Assembly (NCBI GenBank): GCA_015075445.1
Contig: JABTUJ010000044.1
Location: forward strand, 1 to 64,000
Length of the DNA stretch: 64,000 nt
Source: Verrucomicrobiales bacterium
Lineage (GTDB): Bacteria > Verrucomicrobiota > Verrucomicrobiia > Limisphaerales > J093
Direction: 5' to 3'
Part shown: in pieces, positions 36,630 to 47,965 of the stretch
How the letters are laid out: each line of letters starts with the position of its first letter
Position numbering within the stretch: the stretch's first letter is position 1
Translations under genes and position numbers: made by a program
The notes under the pieces: generated by a model
Told to the model about the DNA's origin: nothing
The model's database searches: none
What the model saw: the letters and a program-made list of their open reading frames with translations, nothing else

Positions 36630-39146
36630 ATGAACTCCTCCTCCATGACGGTGCCAGTTCTGCTGGCGAGCGCTGGTTTGTTGCTGGGCATGTCTGGCTG
36701 CCGACGTTCGGGGCCAGCGGCAACCGGAGGGCGGTACGAGGAGGAGAGCCAGTTCATCGTGCAGAGCCTCCTTGAAGATCTGCTGGGCATGACCCAGTGG
36801 GCGGTGGCGGGAACGGTGGCGACGGATGCTTCCCGGCGCGTCCGTGTGGAGGAGGGAGAGGAAGCCGCCTGGGGGCATCCGGACTACCGCGTGAGCCTGC
36901 GCGGGAAGTCGGGGGGTGCGGATCAGACGTTCAAGCTGGTGATCGAGCGTCCTCTTTGGGAACCCGCCGTCTATGGTCCCGTGCTCGAGCGGCTGTTCCA
37001 GGAAATCGGACGTCCCACCGCGGGGACCGAACCGGCCGGAACGGACGGGTCGTCGCTGCTGGAGGAGTTGCTGGCCTTGGACGCTCCCGCCATCGAGCGC
37101 GCCAACGAACGTGTATCCCAGGCCCTGCGGGAGGAGTTCCGGCGACCGATCCAGCACGAGCGGGCGGCGTTGCTGCTCGGGGTCTTCGGGTTGCGCGAGG
37201 CGGCGGGGATGTTCCACGACGTCCGCAGCGTGCTGGGTCGGATGACGGCCCATCTGGCGTTCGCCCGGGCCCTGGACCCCGAGCGGGTGGCCAGCGGCGA
37301 AGGGCGCGTGGCGGAGGTGCTGCTCTACGCGCTGATGGGCCACCAGACCGGGGCCTTGGAACGGCTGCAGTCCTTGCCGCCGGAGCCGGCGATGACACCC
37401 TGGAGGCGGGCCCTGCGCGCGTGGGTGACGGGAGACTATCGGGAACTGAACGCGGTGAAGGAGCGGACGCCACTCGAGCAGATCGGCTGGTTCAGCAGTT
37501 ACGCGCGATCCGTTCAGCCCACCGTCGCCTGGGAAGAACTCGAACCCGAACAGCTCGTCGCGCGACCCGATTTCTGCCGGATGACGCACGAACTGGCCTT
37601 GTCGGTTGAGCTCGGACACCAGTTGAGGCGGCTGAGCCTGGCGCTCGAGATGCAGGAGATCGGGCAGGTGTTCAAGATCCCCGGCCTGCCTCGGGCAGGG
37701 CCGGATGGACTGAGCGCGCTGCTGAATGAGCTGCCGTCGCCGTGCGTGAGCCCGGGGCCGGGAGGGGCAGGACAGATCCGGGTGATCAGCCCAGGGCACT
37801 GGGCGCAGTTCCTGCAACGGCATCTTTGCCACACGCTGGTGCACAACCATCGCTTCTTACGGCGCCTGTGGGGGGTGCCGGAAGTCGCCGCCGACTTCGT
37901 CCGCGAGACCAGCGGCCTGTTTGGCAAGCTCCGGCTCTACCCCTTCGTCCAGCGCGCCCAAGCCGAGGACGAGAAGACGTATCGCCAGGCCGTGGACGCA
38001 GCGGTCCGCGTGATCGCCCAGACGCCCGAACTGGTCCCGGCCGCCTTGTGGAACCAGTTGTACGAACCGCCTCCGGCCGGCCTGCCCGTGTACCACTCGC
38101 CGCGCTGTCGCGACGTGAGCGAGTGGCACCGTCACAATCCTCCCCCGTTCACCGCCCACCGGGCCAGCGATCGCGTCCACCACGTGAGTCTGATCCGGCA
38201 GACGGACGCGGTCGAACGGCTCGAGGCGCTCCACGCCCTGGCGCCGTACGATGCCAAGCTGACGCGGGTCCTGCTGCATCTGAAATACGGCAACAACGGG
38301 CAGGGCCAGCCGGAGGAGGTGCTGGCGGCGGCCTACGGGCCGTTAGTGGAGTACTCGGCACCCGTGCTCGCCGTGGTGGGGCAGCGGCTCGAGAAGGATC
38401 CGGTCGCGTACGAGCGTTTCCTGCTGCGCGCCGCCGCCCGCAACGGGGCCTATTACTTCCGCTTGGGGGACTACTTCGCGAAACGCGGGGATGCCGCCAA
38501 GGCGGCTCAGTACTTCGAGGAAGGGTTCGAGAAGGGCCCGGATGCCGTCCAGGCCGCCAACCACGCGCCCTGGCTGGTGCGGCACTACTTCGCGCAGGAC
38601 AAGCTCGCGGAGGCCGATCGCTGGGCCGACTTCGCCGCGGACGTGTACAGCTACCGCGGCTTGGAGGCCAAGGGCGATCTGCTGTTCCTCAAGGGCGAGT
38701 ACGGGGAGTCGCTCGAGTACTACCACAAGATCGAGGAGCGCTACGCCGACCCTCGCTGCGTCGTGCGCTGGTGGGTCCGTTACCGGGCCCAGACGGACCA
38801 GCCGGATTTCGATGAGGAGATCGAGCAGCGCAAAGACACTCTGTTCCCCAAGGGCGTCCGGCCCATCCGGCTCCAGGGATTATCCGGTTCCCCGGCCGCT
38901 GGAGTCATCATCCAGGAGGAGAACGATCTCGTCCGCGCCGCCGGGCTGAAGCAGGGAGACATCATCGTGGGGCTCCAGGACCAGCGGGTCGAGACCCTGG
39001 AGCAGTACGTCTATCTCCGCACGCGGCTCACCGGGGGACCGATGCGGCTTCTGGTCTGGAACGGTACCCGCTATCTCGAAGCCAGCGCCGATCCGCCGCG
39101 GCGCCGGTTCGGGGCGGCGTTCGACACTTACTCGACCACGCCGTAG
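36630..39146 (+). CDS. Lipoprotein with TPR-like repeats and a C-terminal PDZ domain
   Basis: An 838-residue protein. The N-terminal lipobox LLLGMSGC (C24) marks it as a lipoprotein. The centre is helical; residues around 600-720 contain TPR-like units (FRLGDYFAKRGDAAKAAQYF and WLVRHYFAQDKLAEADRWAD, then GDLLFLKGEYGESLEYYHK). The end (about 755-825) has a PDZ-like segment (GVIIQEENDLVRAAGLKQGD, then IIVGLQDQRVETLEQYVYLR). No protease motif is seen, so it is probably a scaffold of the cell envelope. It is co-directional with the TolB-like gene 33 bases upstream, suggesting a shared transcript. Confidence 0.75.
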   Translation: MNSSSMTVPVLLASAGLLLGMSGCRRSGPAATGGRYEEESQFIVQSLLEDLLGMTQWAVAGTVATDASRRVRVEEGEEAAWGHPDYRVSLRGKSGGADQTFKLVIERPLWEPAVYGPVLERLFQEIGRPTAGTEPAGTDGSSLLEELLALDAPAIERANERVSQALREEFRRPIQHERAALLLGVFGLREAAGMFHDVRSVLGRMTAHLAFARALDPERVASGEGRVAEVLLYALMGHQTGALERLQSLPPEPAMTPWRRALRAWVTGDYRELNAVKERTPLEQIGWFSSYARSVQPTVAWEELEPEQLVARPDFCRMTHELALSVELGHQLRRLSLALEMQEIGQVFKIPGLPRAGPDGLSALLNELPSPCVSPGPGGAGQIRVISPGHWAQFLQRHLCHTLVHNHRFLRRLWGVPEVAADFVRETSGLFGKLRLYPFVQRAQAEDEKTYRQAVDAAVRVIAQTPELVPAALWNQLYEPPPAGLPVYHSPRCRDVSEWHRHNPPPFTAHRASDRVHHVSLIRQTDAVERLEALHALAPYDAKLTRVLLHLKYGNNGQGQPEEVLAAAYGPLVEYSAPVLAVVGQRLEKDPVAYERFLLRAAARNGAYYFRLGDYFAKRGDAAKAAQYFEEGFEKGPDAVQAANHAPWLVRHYFAQDKLAEADRWADFAADVYSYRGLEAKGDLLFLKGEYGESLEYYHKIEERYADPRCVVRWWVRYRAQTDQPDFDEEIEQRKDTLFPKGVRPIRLQGLSGSPAAGVIIQEENDLVRAAGLKQGDIIVGLQDQRVETLEQYVYLRTRLTGGPMRLLVWNGTRYLEASADPPRRRFGAAFDTYSTTP

Positions 39147-39151
39147 GCCTG

Positions 39152-39673
39152 ATGAACGCGACCTCCGGTTCGATGGTTCTGCTCGGGAGTCTCGCCGCAA
39201 CCGGCGTCACCGAACCGGTACGGCAGGTGACGACCCTCGAAGTCATTGTGCGCCTGGCAGCCATCGCCGTGCTCGGTGCGTACCTGGTGTCGCGGCGTCG
39301 TCGCCGAGCCATGAACACTCCCTTGCCGGCTGAGGATCCCTCGGTCTGGACGGGCCATGGGATCAACACGGGGACGTTCCGGCCCCGGCTGGAGTGTGTT
39401 CGCGGTGACTACGGCGCGGCTCCTCGCCCTCAACCACCCCTGCCGGAAAGCAGGAGACAACGGGCATGGACCAGGCGTGTGGTGTCCTGCCTGGCCTATT
39501 TCCGTCATCGGCATGCCTGTGACGACACAGAACACCGGATTGCTCCGGATGCGCCGGCTCGCCCTGGCGGCCCAGTAAGCCAGCCGCATTCGGATGTGAA
39601 GACCTACCGGAACCGCCCGGCAGTAGCATCGGGCCCCCTCCAGGCTGAACGGGACGGTCTTGGGGGGATATGA
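39152..39673 (+). CDS. Possible small membrane protein (weak gene call)
   Basis: The first 55 codons look coding: MNATSGSMVLLGSLAATGV, then a membrane helix (VIVRLAAIAVLGAYLV) ending in SRRRRR. Beyond about residue 60 the sequence is Pro/Arg-rich without pattern, and an overlapping minus-strand frame of 153 codons is equally long. Either a short membrane protein with a broken tail or chance frames. It starts six bases after the previous stop. Confidence 0.3.
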   Translation: MNATSGSMVLLGSLAATGVTEPVRQVTTLEVIVRLAAIAVLGAYLVSRRRRRAMNTPLPAEDPSVWTGHGINTGTFRPRLECVRGDYGAAPRPQPPLPESRRQRAWTRRVVSCLAYFRHRHACDDTEHRIAPDAPARPGGPVSQPHSDVKTYRNRPAVASGPLQAERDGLGGI

Positions 39674-39701
39674 GAAAACGAGGCCGGCTTGCGCCGGCCT
39701 C
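39672..39701 (-). terminator. Rho-independent terminator of the groESL operon
   Basis: On the minus strand GAGGCCGGC pairs perfectly with GCCGGCCTC (positions 39680-39688 and 39693-39701) around a four-base loop, followed by GTTTTC. A classic GC stem plus short T-run, 33 bases after the in-frame groEL stop at 39734. Confidence 0.8.
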
Positions 39702-39733
39702 GTCTCGCGTCCTCAAACCCCTGGGAGGGGGGA

Positions 39734-41370
<1,637 letters not shown>

Positions 41371-41413
41371 AAATCAGGGGGAGGATGAAAGTTGAGGGTG
41401 GAGAGAACGGGGG

Positions 41414-41707
41414 TTATTCGACCACGGCGAGCAGGTCATCCGCACCGAGCAGTTTGTATTCCTTGCCTTCGATCTTGATCTCGGTGCCGCCGTACTTGCT
41501 GATGAGGACGCGGTCGCCGACCTGGACTTCGAAGGGGATCTTCTTGCCTTCGTCGTCGGTCTTGCCGGTGCCGAGCGCGCGCACGTAAGCCTCGGTGGGC
41601 TTTTCCTTGGCGGAATCGGGGATGATGATGCCGCCCTTCTTGACTTCCTTTTCCTCGACGGGTTCAACGAGGACCCGGTCACCGAGGGGTTTGACTTTCA
41701 TTGCCAT
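41414..41707 (-). CDS. groES: Co-chaperonin GroES
   Basis: A 97-residue protein that caps the GroEL ring. It begins MAMKVKPLGDRVLVEPVEEK and has the mobile loop (EKEVKKGGIIIPDSAKEKP) and the roof/core strands (YGGTEIKIEGKEYKLLGADD). Length is standard. The ATG at 41707 was chosen; the second ATG at 41701 is equally possible, and the longer frame to 41764 has no conserved residues. It precedes groEL by 43 bases in the usual groES-groEL order, and follows dnaK on the same strand after a 139-base gap holding a hairpin. No CIRCE element was found upstream. Confidence 0.95.
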   Translation of the reverse strand: MAMKVKPLGDRVLVEPVEEKEVKKGGIIIPDSAKEKPTEAYVRALGTGKTDDEGKKIPFEVQVGDRVLISKYGGTEIKIEGKEYKLLGADDLLAVVE

Positions 41708-41794
41708 AGGGTGTGTTTCGCTGTGGTTTGCTGTGCTTGGCCTTCGGACCGAATCCGGCAGCACCCGCTGCCATCCGAGCCGATCGCCGGCCGG

Positions 41795-41834
41795 TCAGGC
41801 GCGGAGGACACCGGAAGGTGGCCTTCGCGCCTGA
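41795..41834 (-). terminator. Hairpin between dnaK and groES
   Basis: TCAGGCGCG (41795-41803) and CGCGCCTGA (41826-41834) are perfect 9-base reverse complements around a 22-base loop. It lies 13 bases after the dnaK stop. There is no T-run on the minus strand, so it may be an attenuator or RNA stability element rather than a full terminator. Confidence 0.4.
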
Positions 41835-41846
41835 GCGGCAAAGGGT

Positions 41847-43799
<1,953 letters not shown>

Positions 43800-44140
43800 A
43801 ATCTCGGCTGGCAGGAGTAGCAGCCGGGGTGCCATATGGAGGGATATCTATGTAACAAGTTCATGGCCAATTAATTAAATCATTGAATCACCTCTAGGGT
43901 CCCGTGGGATCGTCTCCCTTCCAGTGTCATTATGGCGCGATAGTACAGCCCGGACCTGCCGCAATGGCACAACCGCAGTGTTCGTGGCGGAGGACTTCAT
44001 CGCCGGGCCGGGCGGGGCCGCGATGAAGCGTCACGGATTTGTCGTGCCGGAGGCTGGGAAGCGTGGGTGGCGGAAGCGATGCGAAAGTAGCCAGGACAGG
44101 GTTTGACACAACGTGCGATCAGCCCATAACCTCCGCGAGA
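43800..44140. other. Divergent intergenic region between dnaK and the coiled-coil nuclease-like gene
   Basis: A 341-base gap. It holds an AT-rich patch at 43850-43890 (TTAATTAAATCATTG), likely to carry the dnaK promoter, and a TTGACA promoter-like site at 44103 for the rightward gene. No ORF with coding character, repeat or RNA gene was seen. Confidence 0.5.
44103..44130 (+). promoter_or_regulatory. Sigma-70-like promoter very close to the start codon
   Basis: TTGACA (44103-44108), a 16-base spacer and CATAAC (44125-44130). The transcript would start near 44137, only a few bases before the ATG at 44141, so the mRNA could be leaderless. No Shine-Dalgarno precedes that ATG, which agrees with this. 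Confidence 0.4.
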
Positions 44141-44905
44141 ATGCTGAGTACCGACGAACGCGTGGATCGGCTCGAAGTCGTGTTTGCCCAGTTCATGGAG
44201 CGGACCGAGGAAGCGCTGGCGGATATTCGCGCCAGCACGGCCGAGATCCGTGCCAGCAACCTGCGCACCGACGCCTTGCTCCTGGAGATGCAGCGCCAGG
44301 CGGAGAAAGACCGCGAACAGGCGGAAAAAGCCCGCGCAGAGATGCTGTGCCAGGCCGAGATTGACCGCCGGCAGGCGGAAGCGGATCGGGAGGAGATGCG
44401 CCGCCAACTGGAGCAGGACCGCCAGCGAGCGGAGGAGGACCGCAAGCGAGCCGAGCAGGACCGCAAGGATTTCAACAAGCGCTTGGCGGAGCTTTCCGAC
44501 AGCATGGGCACGCTGGTCGAGGACATGGTGGCGCCGAACGCCCGCCGGATTGCGGGCCAGATATTCCCGGCGGATCCGGTTGTGCGTCTGATGCAGCGGC
44601 TTCGCCAGGTGCACCCGACCGACCCCGGCCGGATGATCGAGATTGACCTGCTCGCGGCCGGACGCCGTCATCTGATGGTGGTCGAGGCCAAGCGGCGGTT
44701 GAATCCCGAGAAGATCCGCGAGTACGTGGAGCGGGTGGCCGAGATTCCGGAGTTCCTGCCGGAGTATGCCGGCTACCAACTCTTTCCCGTGGTGGCCAGC
44801 GTGACCATCGATCCGTCGGTCATCATGTTCTTGAACCGACAGCGGGTCTACGGCGTGGCCATGGGGGATGAGACGATGGAACTGGTCAATCTGGGGCAGT
44901 TCTAA
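44141..44905 (+). CDS. Coiled-coil protein with a PD-(D/E)XK-like nuclease domain
   Basis: A 254-residue protein. Residues 10-125 form a long charged coiled coil built of near-repeats (MQRQAEKDREQAEKARAEML, REEMRRQLEQDRQRAEEDRK). Residues 130-254 carry a PD-(D/E)XK-like core: E167/D169 in RMIEIDLLAAG, a strand with E182-x-K184 in LMVVEAKRRL, then a helix and FPVVASVTIDPSV. It resembles the DUF3782-type proteins common in bacteria and cyanobacteria. These are predicted but mostly untested nucleases. No restriction or defence gene adjoins it. Confidence 0.7.
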   Translation: MLSTDERVDRLEVVFAQFMERTEEALADIRASTAEIRASNLRTDALLLEMQRQAEKDREQAEKARAEMLCQAEIDRRQAEADREEMRRQLEQDRQRAEEDRKRAEQDRKDFNKRLAELSDSMGTLVEDMVAPNARRIAGQIFPADPVVRLMQRLRQVHPTDPGRMIEIDLLAAGRRHLMVVEAKRRLNPEKIREYVERVAEIPEFLPEYAGYQLFPVVASVTIDPSVIMFLNRQRVYGVAMGDETMELVNLGQF

Positions 44906-44986
44906 GACGACGTGCACCGGCTTTCGCCTCTTGGGCGGGGAACGACACCTTCATCCCACGGCCACGCAGAAGCTCTGGGAGCCTCT

Positions 44987-47965
44987 TCAGGGAGGACCGG
45001 CGAAGCGGAGGAGGTAGCGCAGGGCACCCGGGACGGGTTCGATGCGTGATTCGAGGTCGTCGCCGCTGAAGGTGGGGGTATCGAGGCGGTTGCCGGCTTC
45101 ATCGAAGGCCTCGCATTCGACCAGGGCACCGCGGCAATGGAACGGGCGGCGGACGAGAAAAGGGGTGGACCCGGAGATGAGGATGATTTGCAGGCGGTTT
45201 TCGCCTTGGGGCGAAAGGGCGAGGGCGCCGCGGTGGATCGCTTCGGGGGTGGCGAAAGGATAGCCGCGGCCGTCCTGGTAGACATAGGCGGCGCTGCGGA
45301 GGTAATCGACGCGGTTGGTGCCGGTGAGGGCGGAGTAGCTGAAGAGGTCGCTGCCGGGCTGGGCGGCGGCCCAGCCTGCCGGGGGGAGTTCGATGGCCTG
45401 GCCATCGACGGTGACGGTCCACGATTCTTCGGGGTGGTCGTTCAGCCACAGTTCGAGGCGGTTGGGGTACTGGACGTGGAGTTGGCGGCGGGAGCGGGGG
45501 AGGTCACGCACGAGGGCCTCGGAGACGCTGGCGAGTTGGGTGCCGTCCCAGTAGGCGATGCGTTGGGGGGCTTGCAGTCCGTAGCGGGCCTGGACCTGCT
45601 GGAGGAGGTAATAGCTGCGGCAGGTGCGCTCGATCCCGTGCGCTTCCTCGACGAGCCAGCCGATGTGGCCGTAGGCCAGGGTATGGAGCAGGAAGCGGTC
45701 GATGGCGCGGTCGAGGTTCTCCGGGCGTTTCCAGTCGCCGAGCGGATCGCAGAAGTGAGCAGTCCAGCCCATGCCGATGTCGCACTGTTTGGGGTGGAGT
45801 TCGAGGAGGTCGAAGACGGGGAAGAGCGGTTCGAGGGCGAGGGGGCGACCGTCGTAAGCGAGGGCGTAGTTGCCGTCGGCGAGGCCGGCGTAGAGCCAGT
45901 GGTAGGTGCCTTCGGAGAAGACCGGGCCGCCGTACACCTCGGAATCGTGGCGGAGGAGTTCGCCGTAGGCGTAGAGGGTCTGGGTGAAGGTACCGGCTCC
46001 GGGGACGCGGGCGTCGTAGTCGACGTAGTTCCAGGGGGCGACGGCGGTGTGGACATCGGTGTAGGCGCTGTTGGGCTGGTACTTCTCCTTGATCTGGGGG
46101 GCGAGGAGGGCATCGAACTCGACGGCCTTGAGGGGTTTGAGGGCGTAGTTGCGGGGCCAGGCGGTGCGCCAGTTGCCGTCGGAAAGTCGCTGGACCCAGT
46201 CGGGCGACCAGTGTTCGTTGACGGGGGCGAAGTCGGTGTAGTTGCTGTAGAGGCCGCTGAGCCAGCCGAGGTCGCGCTGGTGGGCGACGTAGCGGGCGAG
46301 GGCGGCATCACCGCCTCGGCGGGGCGCAGCGCGGGTGCGGAGGGTGAAGCTTTCGCCGGCGTCGCGCCAGGTGATCTCGTGGTTGCACTGGATGAGGTAT
46401 TCGAGGCCGTAGGCGCGCAAGCGGCGGCTGCGTTGCATCTGTTGCTCGTAGTTCTCGGGGCCCCAGGATTCCTGCCACAAGCGATCGACGGCGAGGGCGG
46501 CGTGGCGGCCGACAGGGGTGGGGATGACGGGGAGCACTTCTTCAAACTGCGGGGAGAGGGTGATGAAGAAACGTTCGAACATGGGATTGCGCTGCCCGGC
46601 GGTGACCGGGTGGTAACGCACGCCGCCGTTGACGCGGAGGGTGCCGGCGTTGGTGGTGGCGGCGGCGTAGGGTTCGGAGCCGTTGGAGCGGTACCAGTCG
46701 AGCCAGAGGGAGAGGAAGACCGGGGTGGTGCCGGCGTGGGTGAGGGCGACGATGGGGCGGGGTCCGTGGCCGTAGGTGAGGAAGGGCACCGGGATGGCGC
46801 GGGGGTTTTCGAGTCCGGCGACTTCGCCGCAGGAGAACTCGGTGGCCTGGCCGGTCTGGTTGATGACATCGAGGACGAGCGATTTCTGCCAGAGGCGCAA
46901 GCGGAGCTGGGTGCCGTCGTCGTAGCGGGCGGAGAGGACGCCGTTGGTGAGGACGGTTTCGGTGAGGGTGTTGGTGGGATTTCGGGTGGTACGGAGCACT
47001 TGGGCGCCGAGCATCAACTGGGCGGCCGGCTGGGCGTTGAAGGTGGCGCGCAGGCTGGGGAGGCCGGTGGCTGGCAGGAAGTCGTAGTGGAGGACGCCGT
47101 CCGAGCCGCGGTAGGTGAAGCGGTATCCGCCTCCGTTGACGGAGCCGATCTCGTTGGTGAACTCGCCGGCCAATTGACGGGGCAGGATGGTTTCCTCTCG
47201 GGTGGGAAAGGGCAGGCGGCCGGGGCCGGTATTCGCGCCGGGGGACTGGCCGGTGAACAGGCGCAAGTTGCGTTCGGGACGGGGGGCGAACCGGAGGGGG
47301 GGCAGGTTCTCGCGGTAGCCGCGGAGGGAATCGAGGAAGAGGTCGCGCGGTTCGGTTTGGGAGCCGCCTTCGAAGACGAGCCGTTCGAAGTGGAGGGGTC
47401 CTTTGAGGCCGGGAGGGAGCTTCCGGTGGACGAGCCACCACTCCTTCCAGCGGACGGGGCCGAGGGTGACGGGCAGGGCGTTGCCGTTGCCGTCGCGGAG
47501 TTGGACGGTGAGGCGGACGGGAGGGGTGTCCGGCGGGTTTTCCCACTCCCAGCGATTGCCGTGGAGCCAGAGCTGGACGGAATCGGCGCCCTCGGGGAGG
47601 GGGATGGGGGTGGGAGGCAGGAGGTGGACGCGCGGCTGGGAGTTGGTCTGGCCGTCGCCCCGGTAGCGGAGCCGCGCCACGGGGCGGTCCCAGAGGTTTT
47701 GGGAGCGGGTGACGCGCAGGCTGGCCTCGGCGCCGCCGGAGACCTCGAGGCGCCAACCGGCCAGGTCATCGAAGCGCACGGATGGCGGGGCTGGTTCAAC
47801 ACGGTGGGCCCAGACCATCTCGTAGGGCCGTTCCCCGGGTTCCTCGGTGGGATCCGGGGTGGGATCAACGGTCTGGGCGAGGCTGGTGGTGAGCCAACCG
47901 AGCCAACCCGCGACGAGGAGCTTGGGGACGGAGGACAGACGGCGGAATAGGTGCGGGTAGGTCAC
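44987..47965 (-). CDS. Large exported protein of possible glycosidase type
   Basis: A 992-residue protein. GTG 47965 overlaps the stop of the upstream gene (GTGA), so the two are translationally coupled; the first 30 residues (MTYPHLFRRLSSVPKLLVAG, then WLGWLTTSLAQ) are a signal peptide. A beta-sandwich-like region (about 50-400) is followed by a TIM-barrel-like region (about 530-870) with WQESWGPENYEQQMQRSRRL, LIQCNHEITWRDA, SAYTDVHTAVAPWNYVDYDA and LLHTLAYGHIGWLVEEAHGIE, then a C-terminal beta domain. Acidic residues in the barrel could be catalytic, but I cannot assign a glycoside hydrolase family. It probably acts outside the cell on a polysaccharide with its coupled partner. Confidence 0.65.
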   Translation of the reverse strand: MTYPHLFRRLSSVPKLLVAGWLGWLTTSLAQTVDPTPDPTEEPGERPYEMVWAHRVEPAPPSVRFDDLAGWRLEVSGGAEASLRVTRSQNLWDRPVARLRYRGDGQTNSQPRVHLLPPTPIPLPEGADSVQLWLHGNRWEWENPPDTPPVRLTVQLRDGNGNALPVTLGPVRWKEWWLVHRKLPPGLKGPLHFERLVFEGGSQTEPRDLFLDSLRGYRENLPPLRFAPRPERNLRLFTGQSPGANTGPGRLPFPTREETILPRQLAGEFTNEIGSVNGGGYRFTYRGSDGVLHYDFLPATGLPSLRATFNAQPAAQLMLGAQVLRTTRNPTNTLTETVLTNGVLSARYDDGTQLRLRLWQKSLVLDVINQTGQATEFSCGEVAGLENPRAIPVPFLTYGHGPRPIVALTHAGTTPVFLSLWLDWYRSNGSEPYAAATTNAGTLRVNGGVRYHPVTAGQRNPMFERFFITLSPQFEEVLPVIPTPVGRHAALAVDRLWQESWGPENYEQQMQRSRRLRAYGLEYLIQCNHEITWRDAGESFTLRTRAAPRRGGDAALARYVAHQRDLGWLSGLYSNYTDFAPVNEHWSPDWVQRLSDGNWRTAWPRNYALKPLKAVEFDALLAPQIKEKYQPNSAYTDVHTAVAPWNYVDYDARVPGAGTFTQTLYAYGELLRHDSEVYGGPVFSEGTYHWLYAGLADGNYALAYDGRPLALEPLFPVFDLLELHPKQCDIGMGWTAHFCDPLGDWKRPENLDRAIDRFLLHTLAYGHIGWLVEEAHGIERTCRSYYLLQQVQARYGLQAPQRIAYWDGTQLASVSEALVRDLPRSRRQLHVQYPNRLELWLNDHPEESWTVTVDGQAIELPPAGWAAAQPGSDLFSYSALTGTNRVDYLRSAAYVYQDGRGYPFATPEAIHRGALALSPQGENRLQIILISGSTPFLVRRPFHCRGALVECEAFDEAGNRLDTPTFSGDDLESRIEPVPGALRYLLRFAGPP

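Noticed and set aside
39128..39589. A 153-codon minus-strand frame in the gap before groEL
   Set aside because: No motif or membrane pattern; it overlaps a plus-strand frame with a better membrane helix, itself only weakly supported.
45137..47950. A 937-codon plus-strand open frame opposite the large exported protein
   Set aside because: Antisense shadow with a Gly/Val/Asp-rich composition and no motif; the minus-strand gene has a signal peptide and operon coupling.
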